A stretch of 64,000 nt of DNA from Methylobacterium sp. GXS13 (GTDB taxonomy: Bacteria > Pseudomonadota > Alphaproteobacteria > Rhizobiales > Beijerinckiaceae). The stretch lies in the NCBI RefSeq assembly GCF_001455965.1, contig NZ_LKKO01000013.1, positions 1 to 64,000 on the forward strand, in the 5' to 3' direction. Below are positions 1-7,456 of the stretch, piece after piece (position 1 is the first letter of the stretch; the number at the start of each line of letters is the position of its first letter). Under the pieces are notes generated by a model. That model made no database searches and was not told the origin of the DNA. It was given only the letters and a program-made list of their open reading frames with translations. Position numbers and translations under genes: made by a program.

Positions 1-750
1 CGGCAGGCGAACCGGGCCGCCGCCCAGGCCGCGGGGGCGATCGCCCTGGCGCTGACCGGGCCTGCGGTGGAACGCCAGGACACCGCGACCTTCCGCAACC
101 TCGACGAGACCGTGATCGTCTTGGACCTGTCCCGCTCGGTCACCGAGGGCGGCAACTTCCAGGGCGTCCGTCAGGCCGCCGCTGCGATCGCCGACGCCGC
201 GGGCACCCGGGCCGTGTCCCTGGTCGTCTATGCCGGCGACGCCTACCTCGCCGCCTCGCCGACCACCGACCGGGACAGCTTCGGCACGACCCTGTTCGCC
301 CTCGACGCCGACACCGTGCCGGATCGCGGCAGCCATCCCGAACGCGGGCTGGCGCTGGCCCGCCGGACGCTGGCGGAGGCCGACGTGGTCGCGGCCGACG
401 TGGTGCTGATCACCGACGGCGACGGCATCGGCGCGGCGGCCAACCGGGAGGCCCGGGCGCTCGCCGACCGCGGCTGGCGCCTCCAGGCCCTGTTCGTCCC
501 CGCCGACAAGCCGCTGCCGCCCGGCGCGCCGAAGCCCGACCGGGCCGCCCTCGACGCCCTGGTACGGGCCGGCGGCGGAAAAGTCGCCGACATCGCCGAG
601 CCCGGCCCGGTGCTCGACGCGGTCGGGGCCGGCACCGCCCAGCATCTCGCGGCCGGCGGCTACGGCGTGCTGGCCTACGCGGATCTCGGGCGCTGGCTGC
701 TGCTGCTCGCAGCCCTGCCGGCGCTCGCCCTGTTCCGCAGGAGCGCGTGA
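1..750 (+). CDS. VWA-domain protein, BatB-like (5' end outside window)
   Basis: Partial gene: the reading frame is open from base 1 without a stop, and the hydrophobic residues before the GTG at 67 look like the end of a membrane helix, so the true start lies upstream of the window. The von Willebrand A domain has a MIDAS metal site: DLSRS (Asp codon at 124) and a later TDG near base 415. A C-terminal membrane helix (WLLLLAALPALALF) closes the protein. Bat proteins are membrane-anchored VWA proteins usually found beside a MoxR ATPase, with roles in envelope or redox-stress tolerance or metalloprotein assembly. The TPR and BatD-like genes that follow support this family. Methylotroph MxaC/MxaL are alternative VWA relatives, but nothing here shows methanol dehydrogenase genes. 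Confidence 0.8.
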   Translation, partial: RQANRAAAQAAGAIALALTGPAVERQDTATFRNLDETVIVLDLSRSVTEGGNFQGVRQAAAAIADAAGTRAVSLVVYAGDAYLAASPTTDRDSFGTTLFALDADTVPDRGSHPERGLALARRTLAEADVVAADVVLITDGDGIGAAANREARALADRGWRLQALFVPADKPLPPGAPKPDRAALDALVRAGGGKVADIAEPGPVLDAVGAGTAQHLAAGGYGVLAYADLGRWLLLLAALPALALFRRSA

Positions 751-1670
751 TGGAGCGGTTTTTTCCGAAAACCGGCCTCGCCTTTCCGATCCGCGCCGGC
801 CTGCCCCCCGGCTGGCGGCGGTTCGCCCGGATGGCCGGGCTGGCGCTCGCCGGCCTCGGCCTCGTGGCCCTGTTGGCCGTCTCGCAGCCCCGCACCGGGC
901 TCGGGCGCCTGCTGATGGCGCTGGGCCTGCCCGGGCTCGCCGCCGACCTGATCGTCGATCCGGCCTGGCGCGCCGCCGCCCTGTACGAGGCCGGCCGCTA
1001 CGACGCGGCGATCGCGCTGTTCCGCACCGGCGGGCGGCGGGCGAGCTACAATCTCGGCAACGCGCTGGCCCGCGCGGGCGATCTCGACGGCGCGCTCGCC
1101 GCCTACGACGAGGCCCTGCGCTTCGACCCGCGCGACGCCGACGCGCAGGCCAACCGCTCGCTGGTCGCCCGGATGCAGGCCGAGGTGATCGACCGCGGCC
1201 CCGGCGGCGGCATCGCCAACGGCACCGCGCAATACGGCGCCCGCTACAACAACACCGCCAACCAGGACCCGAACAACGACATCAACGCCGCCTCGAGCGG
1301 CGAGGGCCTAGCCGGCAACAAGGAATCCAACGCCAGCGCCTCGCTGCCCGGCAACAGCAAGGTCGCCCGCCGGGGCAAGGCCGAGCAGCAATCGATCGAT
1401 GCCGGCAAGGGCCAGGCCCGGGGCTCGGCCGGCGACGCGGCCGGGCGGGGGCGCACCGGGGGCGGTTCGGCCATGGTCGCGGAGGCGCCGGAGCGCGAGG
1501 TCCGCCGGGTGACCAAGAGCTTCGAGGCCCACGAGATCCGCCCCGACCGGCTCTGGCTCCAGACCCTGCCGGACGATCCGGGCCGCTTCCTCAAGCTGCG
1601 CCTGCGCGCCGAGCAGACCCGCCGGGTCGAGGCCGGCACCGCCATCCCGGCCGGGAGCAACCCGTGGTAG
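750..1670 (+). CDS. TPR-repeat membrane protein (BatC-like)
   Basis: About 306 residues. The ATG at 750 overlaps the stop of the VWA gene by one base (TGATG), so the two are translationally coupled; a GTG at 747 is the only other near start. Residues 25-75 hold hydrophobic stretches that probably anchor the protein. Residues 75-145 form tetratricopeptide repeats (SYNLGNALARAGDLDGALAA, then DEALRFDPRDADAQAN). The middle is low-complexity and rich in Asn, Ser and Gly, and the tail is charged. TPR proteins of this kind sit between batB and batD in Bat operons and are thought to mediate protein contacts in the envelope complex. Assignment is by TPR content and position; the exact role is unknown. 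Confidence 0.75.
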   Translation: MERFFPKTGLAFPIRAGLPPGWRRFARMAGLALAGLGLVALLAVSQPRTGLGRLLMALGLPGLAADLIVDPAWRAAALYEAGRYDAAIALFRTGGRRASYNLGNALARAGDLDGALAAYDEALRFDPRDADAQANRSLVARMQAEVIDRGPGGGIANGTAQYGARYNNTANQDPNNDINAASSGEGLAGNKESNASASLPGNSKVARRGKAEQQSIDAGKGQARGSAGDAAGRGRTGGGSAMVAEAPEREVRRVTKSFEAHEIRPDRLWLQTLPDDPGRFLKLRLRAEQTRRVEAGTAIPAGSNPW

Positions 1671-1718
1671 TTTTTTTTGGGATTTGGGCCTTTGGCTCCG
1701 CAGGCACGGCGGGTGTTC

Positions 1719-1884
1719 TCCCTCCCCCCTCTGCGGGGGAGGGTGGCCCTCGCGTCAGCGAGGGTCGGGAGAGGGGAACGCCACTTCTAAAAAGGTCTCT
1801 TCGGGAGCCGAAGCCCGTAGCGTTGCGCTGCCCCTCTCCCCCCCTGCTGCGCCGGCCGCCCGCCCCCGCAGAGGGGGGAGGGCG
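1719..1884. repeat. About 165-bp element with C/G-rich terminal inverted repeats (copy 1 of 3)
   Basis: Begins with CCTCCCCCCTCTGCGGGGGA and ends with the inverted form GCCCCCGCAGAGGGGGGAGG. An inner hairpin (CCCTCGCgtcaGCGAGGG) is followed by GTCGGGAGAGGGG. The same architecture recurs at 45382-45556 and 48563-48737. It lies between the TPR and BatD-like genes and ends two bases before the predicted GTG start of the latter. No coding capacity of its own is evident. It is probably a REP/MITE-like palindromic family. Confidence 0.75.
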
Positions 1885-1885
1885 G

Positions 1886-3136
1886 GTGCGCGCATGGTCT
1901 CTGGCCGTCATCCTCCTCCTCGCCCCGCTCCCGGCCCGGGCCGAGGTCGAGCCCGGCGACCTGACCCTCACGGTCACCGCGGAGTTCAACGGCAACAGCG
2001 CGCCCTTCGCCCGCGAGATGGTGCTGCTGAAGATCCGGGGGGTCTACAAGCAGCCGATCCTGCTGGAGGAGGTCGTCCAGCCCTCGCTCGCCAACTTCTC
2101 TTGGACCCAGCTCGGCCGCGACCACTGGAGCAAGACCAAGCTGCCCGACGGGCAGAGCGCCATCGCGTTCGAGCGCACCGTGGCGGTGTTCCCGCACCAT
2201 GCGGGCGACTTCGTCATCGAGCCCTTCACCCACAAGCTCACGGTCAACGATGTCGGCGAGCGGCGGATGGTCGAGGTGCGCTCGAAGCCGATCCCGTTCC
2301 CGGTAGCGGCCTGGAAAGAGGCGACGGGCGGCCCGGACGTGAAGGAGCCCTGGTGGCTGCCGGCCCGGGACGTGGCGGTGACCGATTCCTGGAGCCCCGA
2401 CCCCGAGACCGTGAAGCTCGGTGAGACCACGCGGCGGATCGTGACCCTTGAGGTCCAGGGCATGGTCGCCGAGGGCCTGCCGCCCCGGCCGGTGATGCGC
2501 ACCCGCGGCATCCTCACCTTCGCCGGCCCGGTCACCCGCGAGACCCTGCTGACGCCCTCCGGCCCCGTGGCGCGGGCGACCTACCAGTGGGACGTGAAGC
2601 CCGGCGTGCCCGAGGTCATCCCCCTCGACGCCATCGCGATCCCGTGGTTCGACACCAACAGCCGCACCATGCGGGAGGCCGAGATCCCGGCCCGCCAGAT
2701 CGGCGGCGGCCTGCCCGACCGGGAGGGCGACCGGGCGCCCCCGCCCGTCCCTTCGCCGCTGGTGGCCGCTGCCGCGGCGCTCGCCGCCTTCGGCCTCGGC
2801 CTGGCCCTGATCGGTTACGGCACGGGCCGCCCGCGCCTGCGCCTCTCCGCCGCCACCCGCCGGGCCCTGAACCGGGCCGCCCGCACGGGCGATCCGGGCG
2901 GGTTCCGCGCCGCCCTGGAGGCCGCCCGCCGGGAGACACCGGAGCTTGCCCGGACCTGGCAGGCGCGGCCCGATCTGGCCGCGCCGCTCGCGGCCCTCGA
3001 CCGGGCGGTGTTCGGAAAAGCGGGCACCCCCGCCCCGGACCTGCCGGCGCTCGCCCGCGCCCTGTCGCGGCCCGAAATCCTGCCGACCGCCTCCGAACCG
3101 GACCGGTTGGCGCCCCTCGACGGGCCGGCGGCCTGA
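1886..3136 (+). CDS. BatD-like membrane protein
   Basis: About 416 residues from the GTG at 1886. The frame stays open back to 1664, but that stretch is the palindromic repeat, whereas the GTG at 1886 starts a signal peptide directly (RAWSLAVILLLAPLPARA). The mature part begins EVEPGDLTLTVTAEFNGNSA and is a periplasmic beta-rich region with repeated immunoglobulin-like segments, as in the BatD/oxygen-tolerance family. A membrane helix near VAAAAALAAFGLGLALIGYG is followed by a cytoplasmic Ala/Arg-rich tail. With the VWA and TPR genes upstream it completes a Bat-like set. The start codon abutting a repeat element suggests the original 5' end was remodelled by insertion. Confidence 0.7.
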   Translation: MRAWSLAVILLLAPLPARAEVEPGDLTLTVTAEFNGNSAPFAREMVLLKIRGVYKQPILLEEVVQPSLANFSWTQLGRDHWSKTKLPDGQSAIAFERTVAVFPHHAGDFVIEPFTHKLTVNDVGERRMVEVRSKPIPFPVAAWKEATGGPDVKEPWWLPARDVAVTDSWSPDPETVKLGETTRRIVTLEVQGMVAEGLPPRPVMRTRGILTFAGPVTRETLLTPSGPVARATYQWDVKPGVPEVIPLDAIAIPWFDTNSRTMREAEIPARQIGGGLPDREGDRAPPPVPSPLVAAAAALAAFGLGLALIGYGTGRPRLRLSAATRRALNRAARTGDPGGFRAALEAARRETPELARTWQARPDLAAPLAALDRAVFGKAGTPAPDLPALARALSRPEILPTASEPDRLAPLDGPAA

Positions 3137-3141
3137 AACCT

Positions 3142-3187
3142 TTGCACAGGACTTGGGCACGGACTATTCCTGGGCAACAGCCCAAGT
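3142..3187 (+). promoter_or_regulatory. Possible promoter with inverted repeat upstream of the 3296 gene
   Basis: TTGCAC (3142-3147) and TATTCC (3165-3170) are 17 bases apart. An 8-base inverted repeat, ACTTGGGC (3151-3158) and GCCCAAGT (3180-3187), brackets the putative -10. It could be an operator or the terminator hairpin of the preceding operon, although no T-run follows. Assigned by eye only. Confidence 0.3.
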
Positions 3188-3295
3188 TCTGATCAGGCAT
3201 CAATATTTTGCACGGTCTTGCGTCACCTGATGTCGCTTCGTAGCCTTCGTTGCCTCAACACTGAAGACTTGCAACGAACATCAGGGAGAAGCGCC

Positions 3296-3805
3296 ATGGC
3301 CCGCGCCAACGACGTCAAGGACCGGTTCCGCGCCCGGCTGCAGGATGCCGATGCCCGCAGCACCGATTTCCGCCGGAAGCTGCTGGCGGAGGGCACCCGC
3401 GCCCTCGAGCCGGTGGTCGATGTCCTGAGCCTGATGGCCGAGGTGCTGAACGAGGCGGACAACGTCCACGGCAGCATCACCGGCCTCGAGGCCCAGATCG
3501 ACCAGGACAACTTCATCAGCCTCTGCGCCAAGCTGCGCGGGACCGAGACCGAGCAGAAGATCAAGATCAAGTACGGTCCCGAGCTCGGCGGCAGCAACAC
3601 CATCTCGGTCTCGGGCCTGAACCAGCGCTACAACGAGCGCCTGGTCCCGGGCGCGGCCGGGGCCGCCCTCGGCCGGAGCGTCGGCAGCGACATCCATCTG
3701 GACGAGAACCGCGGCACCGAGCTCGCCGAGGTGGTCCGCGAGGTGGTCGAGGATTTCTACGCCGCCCAGATCGAGCAGCGCAGCCACTTCGCCGCCGTGC
3801 AGTAG
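3296..3805 (+). CDS. Hypothetical protein, 169 aa
   Basis: No family recognised. The ATG at 3296 is preceded by a good ribosome site (CAGGGAGAAGCGCC), so it is preferred over an in-frame ATG at 3218. The N-terminal half is charged and helical (DVKDRFRARLQDADARSTDF). A middle segment carries KIKIKYGPELGGSNTISVSG, and the C-terminal part is acidic and helical. No signal peptide, membrane helix or metal motif is visible, so the protein is probably cytoplasmic. Codon use matches its neighbours, so it looks native. It sits alone between the Bat-like cluster and the fluoride riboswitch. Confidence 0.6.
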   Translation: MARANDVKDRFRARLQDADARSTDFRRKLLAEGTRALEPVVDVLSLMAEVLNEADNVHGSITGLEAQIDQDNFISLCAKLRGTETEQKIKIKYGPELGGSNTISVSGLNQRYNERLVPGAAGAALGRSVGSDIHLDENRGTELAEVVREVVEDFYAAQIEQRSHFAAVQ

Positions 3806-3862
3806 CGCAGGGGTGGATCCGGATTTCCCTCGGGCCCATCCTGCGCTAGATCTGGCCGGGAT

Positions 3863-3922
3863 GGGGATGGAGCTCCCCGATAACCGCCCGGCATCGCCAT
3901 GCTGGGCTGATGGCTCCTACCG
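3863..3922 (+). promoter_or_regulatory. Fluoride riboswitch (crcB motif)
   Basis: The stretch matches the fluoride riboswitch consensus: a short stem GGGGATGG-AGCTCCCC, then ATAACCGCCC, a variable stem, and the conserved 3' part GGGCTGATGGCTCCTACC. It lies about 70 bases before the start of a fluoride channel gene, the usual target. Fluoride-magnesium binding stabilises the pseudoknot and permits expression. An ATG at 3910 falls inside the conserved 3' part, which rules it out as the crcB start. Recognised by eye from the known consensus. Confidence 0.88.
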
Positions 3923-3990
3923 AACGGGCGCTCCGGTCGTCCGCGGTGGGGCATGTGCCGACGCCGCCCGACCGAACAGGAAGGGCAGGC

Positions 3991-4368
3991 ATGGTCAACA
4001 CCCTCATCGTCATCCTCGGGGCCGGGCTCGGCGGCGGGGTCCGTCACGGCATCAACGTCGCGGTGGCCCGGTTGCTGCCGGGCTTCGGGTTTCCCCTCGC
4101 GACCCTGGTGATCAACGTGCTCGGCTCGTTCCTGATGGGCGTGCTGGCCGAGGGCTTCGCCCTGCGCGGCGCGGCCGGCCATCCGGCGCGGCTGTTCCTG
4201 ACCACCGGGATCCTGGGCGGCTTCACCACCTTCTCGACCTTCTCGCTCGACGCGATCAGCCTGTACGAGCGCGGCGAGCCGGCCCTCGCCGCCCTCTACG
4301 TGGGCGTCTCCGTGGCGGGCGGCCTGCTCGGCCTCCTCGCCGGCATGGCCCTGATCCGCGCGCTCTGA
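3991..4368 (+). CDS. crcB: Fluoride ion channel CrcB/Fluc
   Basis: 125 residues, the usual size for this family, with four hydrophobic helices. Family motifs are present: GAGLGGGVRHG near the N-terminus, INVLGSFLMG around residue 45, and GILGGFTTFSTFS around residue 75, the Phe/Thr/Ser-rich track that lines the fluoride pore. Fluc proteins work as antiparallel dimers in the inner membrane and let toxic fluoride leave the cytoplasm. The ATG at 3991 follows AAGGGCAGGC; upstream in-frame codons run through the riboswitch and are rejected. Expression is very likely controlled by that riboswitch. Confidence 0.95.
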   Translation: MVNTLIVILGAGLGGGVRHGINVAVARLLPGFGFPLATLVINVLGSFLMGVLAEGFALRGAAGHPARLFLTTGILGGFTTFSTFSLDAISLYERGEPALAALYVGVSVAGGLLGLLAGMALIRAL

Positions 4369-4382
4369 AAAAAGATGGTTTC

Positions 4383-4485
4383 AAAAGGTCTCCGACCTTT
4401 TGCGGGTGCAGGGCAGAGCCCTGCAAAGCTCAGGGGCTCCGCCCCTGAACCACGCCAAAGGGCTTGCCCTTTGGGATCCCAGACC
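4383..4485. repeat. Four-hairpin modular repeat array (A-B-C-D order)
   Basis: Four consecutive hairpins with two- or three-base loops: AAAAGGTCtccGACCTTTT, GCAGGGCagaGCCCTGC, CAGGGGCtccGCCCCTG and CAAAGGGCttGCCCTTTG. It fills the space between the convergent crcB and ppsR-type genes. The same units recur at 12669-12763 in reverse order, and shorter versions occur at 9545-9590, 17212-17260 and 29460-29510. It may act as a bidirectional transcription end or RNA-stability element. Confidence 0.8.
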
Positions 4486-4489
4486 TTCC

Positions 4490-5320
4490 TCAGTCCGCGA
4501 TGAACTTCAGACGGTGGTCGCGGTAGAGGTCGACGATCGCCGCGGCGGTCTCCTCGATCGAGCGGCGGGTCACGTCGATGGTCGGCCAGCGGTTCTTGGT
4601 GAACAGCCGGCGCGACATGGTGATCTCGTCGGCCACCGCCGAGCGGTCGACATACATCGAGGATTCGTCGGCGTTGAGGCTCGACAGCCGGTTCTGCCGG
4701 ATCTGCACGATCCGCTCCGGCGAGGCGAACAGGCCGACCACCAGGGGTTTCCGGGCCCGCTCGATCGCCGGCGGCAGCGGCATGCCCGGCACCAGAGGCA
4801 GGTTCGTGGTCTTGAGCCCGCGATTGGCCAGGTAGATCGAGGTCGGCGTCTTCGAGGTCCGGCTGACCCCGAGCAGGATCACGTCGGCATCCTCCAGGTC
4901 CTCGGGCAGGTTGCCGTCGTCATGCGCCAGCGTGAAGTTCATCGCGTCGATGCGCTTGAAATACTCCGCGTTCAGCATGTGCTGGGCGCCCGGCCGGGCC
5001 GTGGTCTCGGCGCCGAGATAGGCGCGCAGCAGGTCGTGGACCGGCCGCAGCACCGACAGGCAGGGCGAGCCTGTCTCCCGGGCGACCTCTTCAAGCCGCT
5101 CGCCGAGGTCGCCGCCCACCAGGGTGTACAGCACGAGGCCCGGGGCCGCCCGGATCTCCGAGATCACCCGGTCGAGCTGCGCCGCCGAGCGCACCAGCGG
5201 ATAGACGTGCTCGATCGCCGAGACGCCCTCGTACTGCGCGGCCGCCGCCCGGCCGACATTGATCAGCGTCTCGCCGGTGGAGTCTGAGACGAGGTGGAGG
5301 TGGAAGTAGCTGCGGCCCAT
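4490..5320 (-). CDS. Pyruvate,phosphate dikinase / PEP synthase regulatory protein (DUF299 kinase-pyrophosphorylase)
   Basis: 276 residues, typical length. The protein starts [18 protein letters not shown], the family hallmark, and carries the nucleotide-binding loop [11 protein letters not shown] at about residue 150 and the downstream [20 protein letters not shown]. The enzyme is a bifunctional ADP-dependent kinase and phosphate-dependent pyrophosphorylase that switches PPDK or PEP synthase off and on by a threonine near the catalytic histidine. In many alphaproteobacteria it lies next to the replication origin beside hemE, maf, aroE and coaE. Here it faces hemE divergently across the proposed oriC. 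Whether the target is PPDK or PEP synthase cannot be told from this window. Confidence 0.93.
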   Translation of the reverse strand: MGRSYFHLHLVSDSTGETLINVGRAAAAQYEGVSAIEHVYPLVRSAAQLDRVISEIRAAPGLVLYTLVGGDLGERLEEVARETGSPCLSVLRPVHDLLRAYLGAETTARPGAQHMLNAEYFKRIDAMNFTLAHDDGNLPEDLEDADVILLGVSRTSKTPTSIYLANRGLKTTNLPLVPGMPLPPAIERARKPLVVGLFASPERIVQIRQNRLSSLNADESSMYVDRSAVADEITMSRRLFTKNRWPTIDVTRRSIEETAAAIVDLYRDHRLKFIAD

Positions 5321-5347
5321 CCGGTCGCCTTCGTCTCGCCGGGCGCG

Positions 5348-5356
5348 TTATCCACA
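5348..5356 (+). promoter_or_regulatory. DnaA box, perfect consensus
   Basis: TTATCCACA matches the bacterial DnaA consensus exactly. A second, inverted copy with one mismatch (TGTGGATAG, 5382-5390) lies 34 bases away. Both are inside the proposed origin. Confidence 0.8.
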
Positions 5357-5580
5357 ACCGGCCGCCAGGGGAGTCGATGAGTGTGGATAGGATGCGGCTT
5401 CGGGCAGGTCCAGGGCGCAGGGGCTGCGCTTTATCGACTCCGCCGTTCACAGGTCCGCCAGATGGGCACGCGGAATCCGGGCGCCTGGGAGAATCCGGGA
5501 CGCAACAGGGGCGCGTACCGGACTCGGCGTTCGCAAGCCGCTGTTGGACCTGGCCGTTCTCGCAACATGGAGCGAATCCT

Positions 5581-5595
5581 TTAAAGCCTCGTTAA
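5581..5595. promoter_or_regulatory. CtrA-type binding site TTAA-N7-TTAA
   Basis: Exact match to the full CtrA consensus (TTAA, seven bases, TTAA). In Caulobacter, CtrA binds such sites in the origin and blocks initiation. The site lies in the middle of the proposed oriC and about 190 bases upstream of hemE, so it could also control hemE. Confidence 0.7.
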
Positions 5596-5786
5596 CGGCG
5601 CGGCGGCGGGGACGGCCTGTGGACCCGCTTGCACCACCGTGTTGAGCCCCCCCAATAGAAAAAACAGAGTCCTAGAATCTCTCTTTTCTTTTCGAGAGGG
5701 GCCTGTGTGGGGATCCGGCGCGCCTCGACTCGACAGGAGGCGCGCCGACGGGCATGCGGGATGACGAAGACGGGATGGGAGCGACG

Positions 5787-6932
5787 ATGACGGGGACGGA
5801 GCGCATGTCCGAAGGCAAGTCCGAGCGGACGGTGCTGCGCGTCCTCGAGGGCGAGGCGATCGGACCGCCCCCCGCCTGGATGATGCGCCAGGCCGGCCGC
5901 TACCTCCCGGAATACCGGGCGAGCCGGGCCGAGGCCGGCTCCTTCCTCGACCTCTGCTACAGCCCGGACTTCGCCGTCGAGGTGACCCTCCAGCCGATCC
6001 GCCGCTTCGGCTTCGACGCGGCGATCCTGTTCTCGGACATCCTAGTCGTCCCCCATGCGCTGGGCCAGGACGTGCGCTTCGTCGAGGGCGAGGGGCCCCG
6101 CCTCGATCCGCTCGACGGCCGCGACGCCTTCGGGCGGCTGCGCGAGGCCGGCGATCCGGCCATCTTCACGCATCTGGCCCCGGTCTTCGAGACGGTGAAG
6201 CGGCTGCGGTCCGAATTGCCAAACGCGACCACCCTGCTGGGCTTCTGCGGCGCGCCCTGGACGGCGACGAGCTACATGATCGGCGGCCGCGGCACCCCGG
6301 ACCTCGCCCCCGCCCGGGCGCTCGCCGAGGGCGACACGGCCCTGGTCGACAGCCTGATCGACCGCCTCGTCACGGTGCAGACCGCGTATCTCGTCCGCCA
6401 GCTCGAGGCCGGCGCCGACGCGGTGCAGATCTTCGAATCCCATGCCGGCACCCTGCCGCGGGCCGTGCCGGCCTCCGGGGATATCGTCGAGCCCGTGGGC
6501 GACGTGACCGAGAGCGCCCTGCCGGACGATGCGGCGATGGACGCCCTGACCCGCTGGTCGCTCCGCCCGATCGCCCGGATGATCGCGGGCGTCCGCGAAA
6601 AGGTGCCGGGCGCAAAAATCATCGTGTTCGCCCGCGGCTCGGGCCTCGACGGCCATGGCCGGGTGGTGCCGGAGACCGGGGCCGATGCCGTCGGCGTCGA
6701 CTGGGCGGTGGACCTGAAGGCCCTGCGCGCGCAGGTGCCGGCCTCGATGGTGACCCAGGGCAACCTGCATCCCGACACGCTGATCGAAGGCGGCGACGCC
6801 CTCGACGCCGCGGTCGACACCGTGCTGGAGGCGACCGCGGGCCTGCCGCACATCTTCAACCTCGGCCACGGCATCACCCCGCAGACGCCGGTCGCCCATG
6901 TCGAGCGCATGCTCGCGCGGCTGCGCAGGTAG
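5787..6932 (+). CDS. hemE: Uroporphyrinogen decarboxylase
   Basis: Converts uroporphyrinogen III to coproporphyrinogen III in the cytoplasm by removing four carboxyl groups. The signature [18 protein letters not shown] is near the N-terminus, followed by [19 protein letters not shown] and the catalytic Asp in [30 protein letters not shown] and HIFNLGHGI are also family motifs. The ATG at 5787 has the best ribosome site (GGGAG, five bases away), while in-frame ATGs at 5754 and 5805 are possible. The protein is about 380 residues, slightly longer than usual at the N-terminus. It is followed three bases later by hemJ, and divergent from the ppsR-type gene across the proposed origin. Confidence 0.96.
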   Translation: MTGTERMSEGKSERTVLRVLEGEAIGPPPAWMMRQAGRYLPEYRASRAEAGSFLDLCYSPDFAVEVTLQPIRRFGFDAAILFSDILVVPHALGQDVRFVEGEGPRLDPLDGRDAFGRLREAGDPAIFTHLAPVFETVKRLRSELPNATTLLGFCGAPWTATSYMIGGRGTPDLAPARALAEGDTALVDSLIDRLVTVQTAYLVRQLEAGADAVQIFESHAGTLPRAVPASGDIVEPVGDVTESALPDDAAMDALTRWSLRPIARMIAGVREKVPGAKIIVFARGSGLDGHGRVVPETGADAVGVDWAVDLKALRAQVPASMVTQGNLHPDTLIEGGDALDAAVDTVLEATAGLPHIFNLGHGITPQTPVAHVERMLARLRR

Positions 6933-6935
6933 GCC

Positions 6936-7367
6936 GTGCTCTACGATTGGCTCAAGGCCGGGCACGTCATCAGCCTGATCGCCTGGATGGCGGGCATGCT
7001 CTACCTGCCCAGATTGTTCGTCTACCACGCCAGCCTGCCCCCGGGCTCGGAGGCGCAATCGGCGACCTTCAAGGTGATGGAGCGCCGCCTGCTCAAGGCG
7101 ATCATGAACCCCGCCCTGATCGCCACCTGGGCGTTCGGGCTGACGCTCGCCTGGATGAGCGGCTTCTACGCGAGCCCCTGGCTCCAGGCGAAGGTCGTGC
7201 TGGTGCTGGCCATGTCGGGCATCCACGGCTGGCTCGCCCGGATGGTCAAGGATTTCGCCGCCGACCGGAACACCCGCGGGCACAAGTTCTACCGGGTGCT
7301 CAACGAGGTGCCGACGCTCCTGATGATCGGCATCGTCATCCTGGCGATCGTCAAGCCGGGCCTCTGA
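6936..7367 (+). CDS. hemJ: Protoporphyrinogen IX oxidase HemJ
   Basis: 143 residues with four predicted membrane helices. It begins LYDWLKAGHVISLIAWMAGM, the HemJ N-terminus with the conserved heme-ligand His, and contains MLYLPRLFVYHA, RLLKAIMNPALIATW and KFYRVLNEVPTLLMIGIV. HemJ is the oxygen-independent form of the penultimate heme step, used by most alphaproteobacteria that lack HemG/HemY. It starts with GTG three bases after the hemE stop, so the two are co-transcribed. In relatives the same protein follows hemE near the origin and precedes rho; here the his cluster and other genes lie between hemJ and rho. Confidence 0.93.
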   Translation: MLYDWLKAGHVISLIAWMAGMLYLPRLFVYHASLPPGSEAQSATFKVMERRLLKAIMNPALIATWAFGLTLAWMSGFYASPWLQAKVVLVLAMSGIHGWLARMVKDFAADRNTRGHKFYRVLNEVPTLLMIGIVILAIVKPGL

Positions 7368-7456
7368 TCCGGGGATCCTGTGATCCGGTTCCGATACCAA
7401 TTCCCTGGGCCGACGGCATCCCCGGAGCCTTTCGCCGGCCGGGCCGTTGGGGGGCC

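Larger units (their letters stand above)
5321..5786. other. Probable chromosomal origin of replication (oriC)
   Basis: Non-coding gap between the divergent ppsR-type gene and hemE, the classical alphaproteobacterial origin neighbourhood. It holds a perfect DnaA box TTATCCACA (5348-5356), an inverted one-mismatch box TGTGGATAG (5382-5390) and a weaker TGTGGGGAT (5706-5714). A CtrA site TTAA-N7-TTAA lies at 5581-5595. Nine GANTC sites occur at 5371, 5436, 5473, 5491, 5521, 5574, 5667, 5675 and 5727. A 40-base AT/pyrimidine-rich tract (about 5654-5693) could be the unwinding element. Neighbouring genes point away from it on both sides. GC skew was not computed. Confidence 0.75.

Noticed and set aside
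1664..1885. N-terminal extension of the BatD-like protein from 1664
   Set aside because: It translates a palindromic repeat; a signal peptide begins right at the GTG at 1886.
3910..3990. Upstream start for crcB at 3910
   Set aside because: It lies inside the conserved riboswitch core and the added residues are not family-like.
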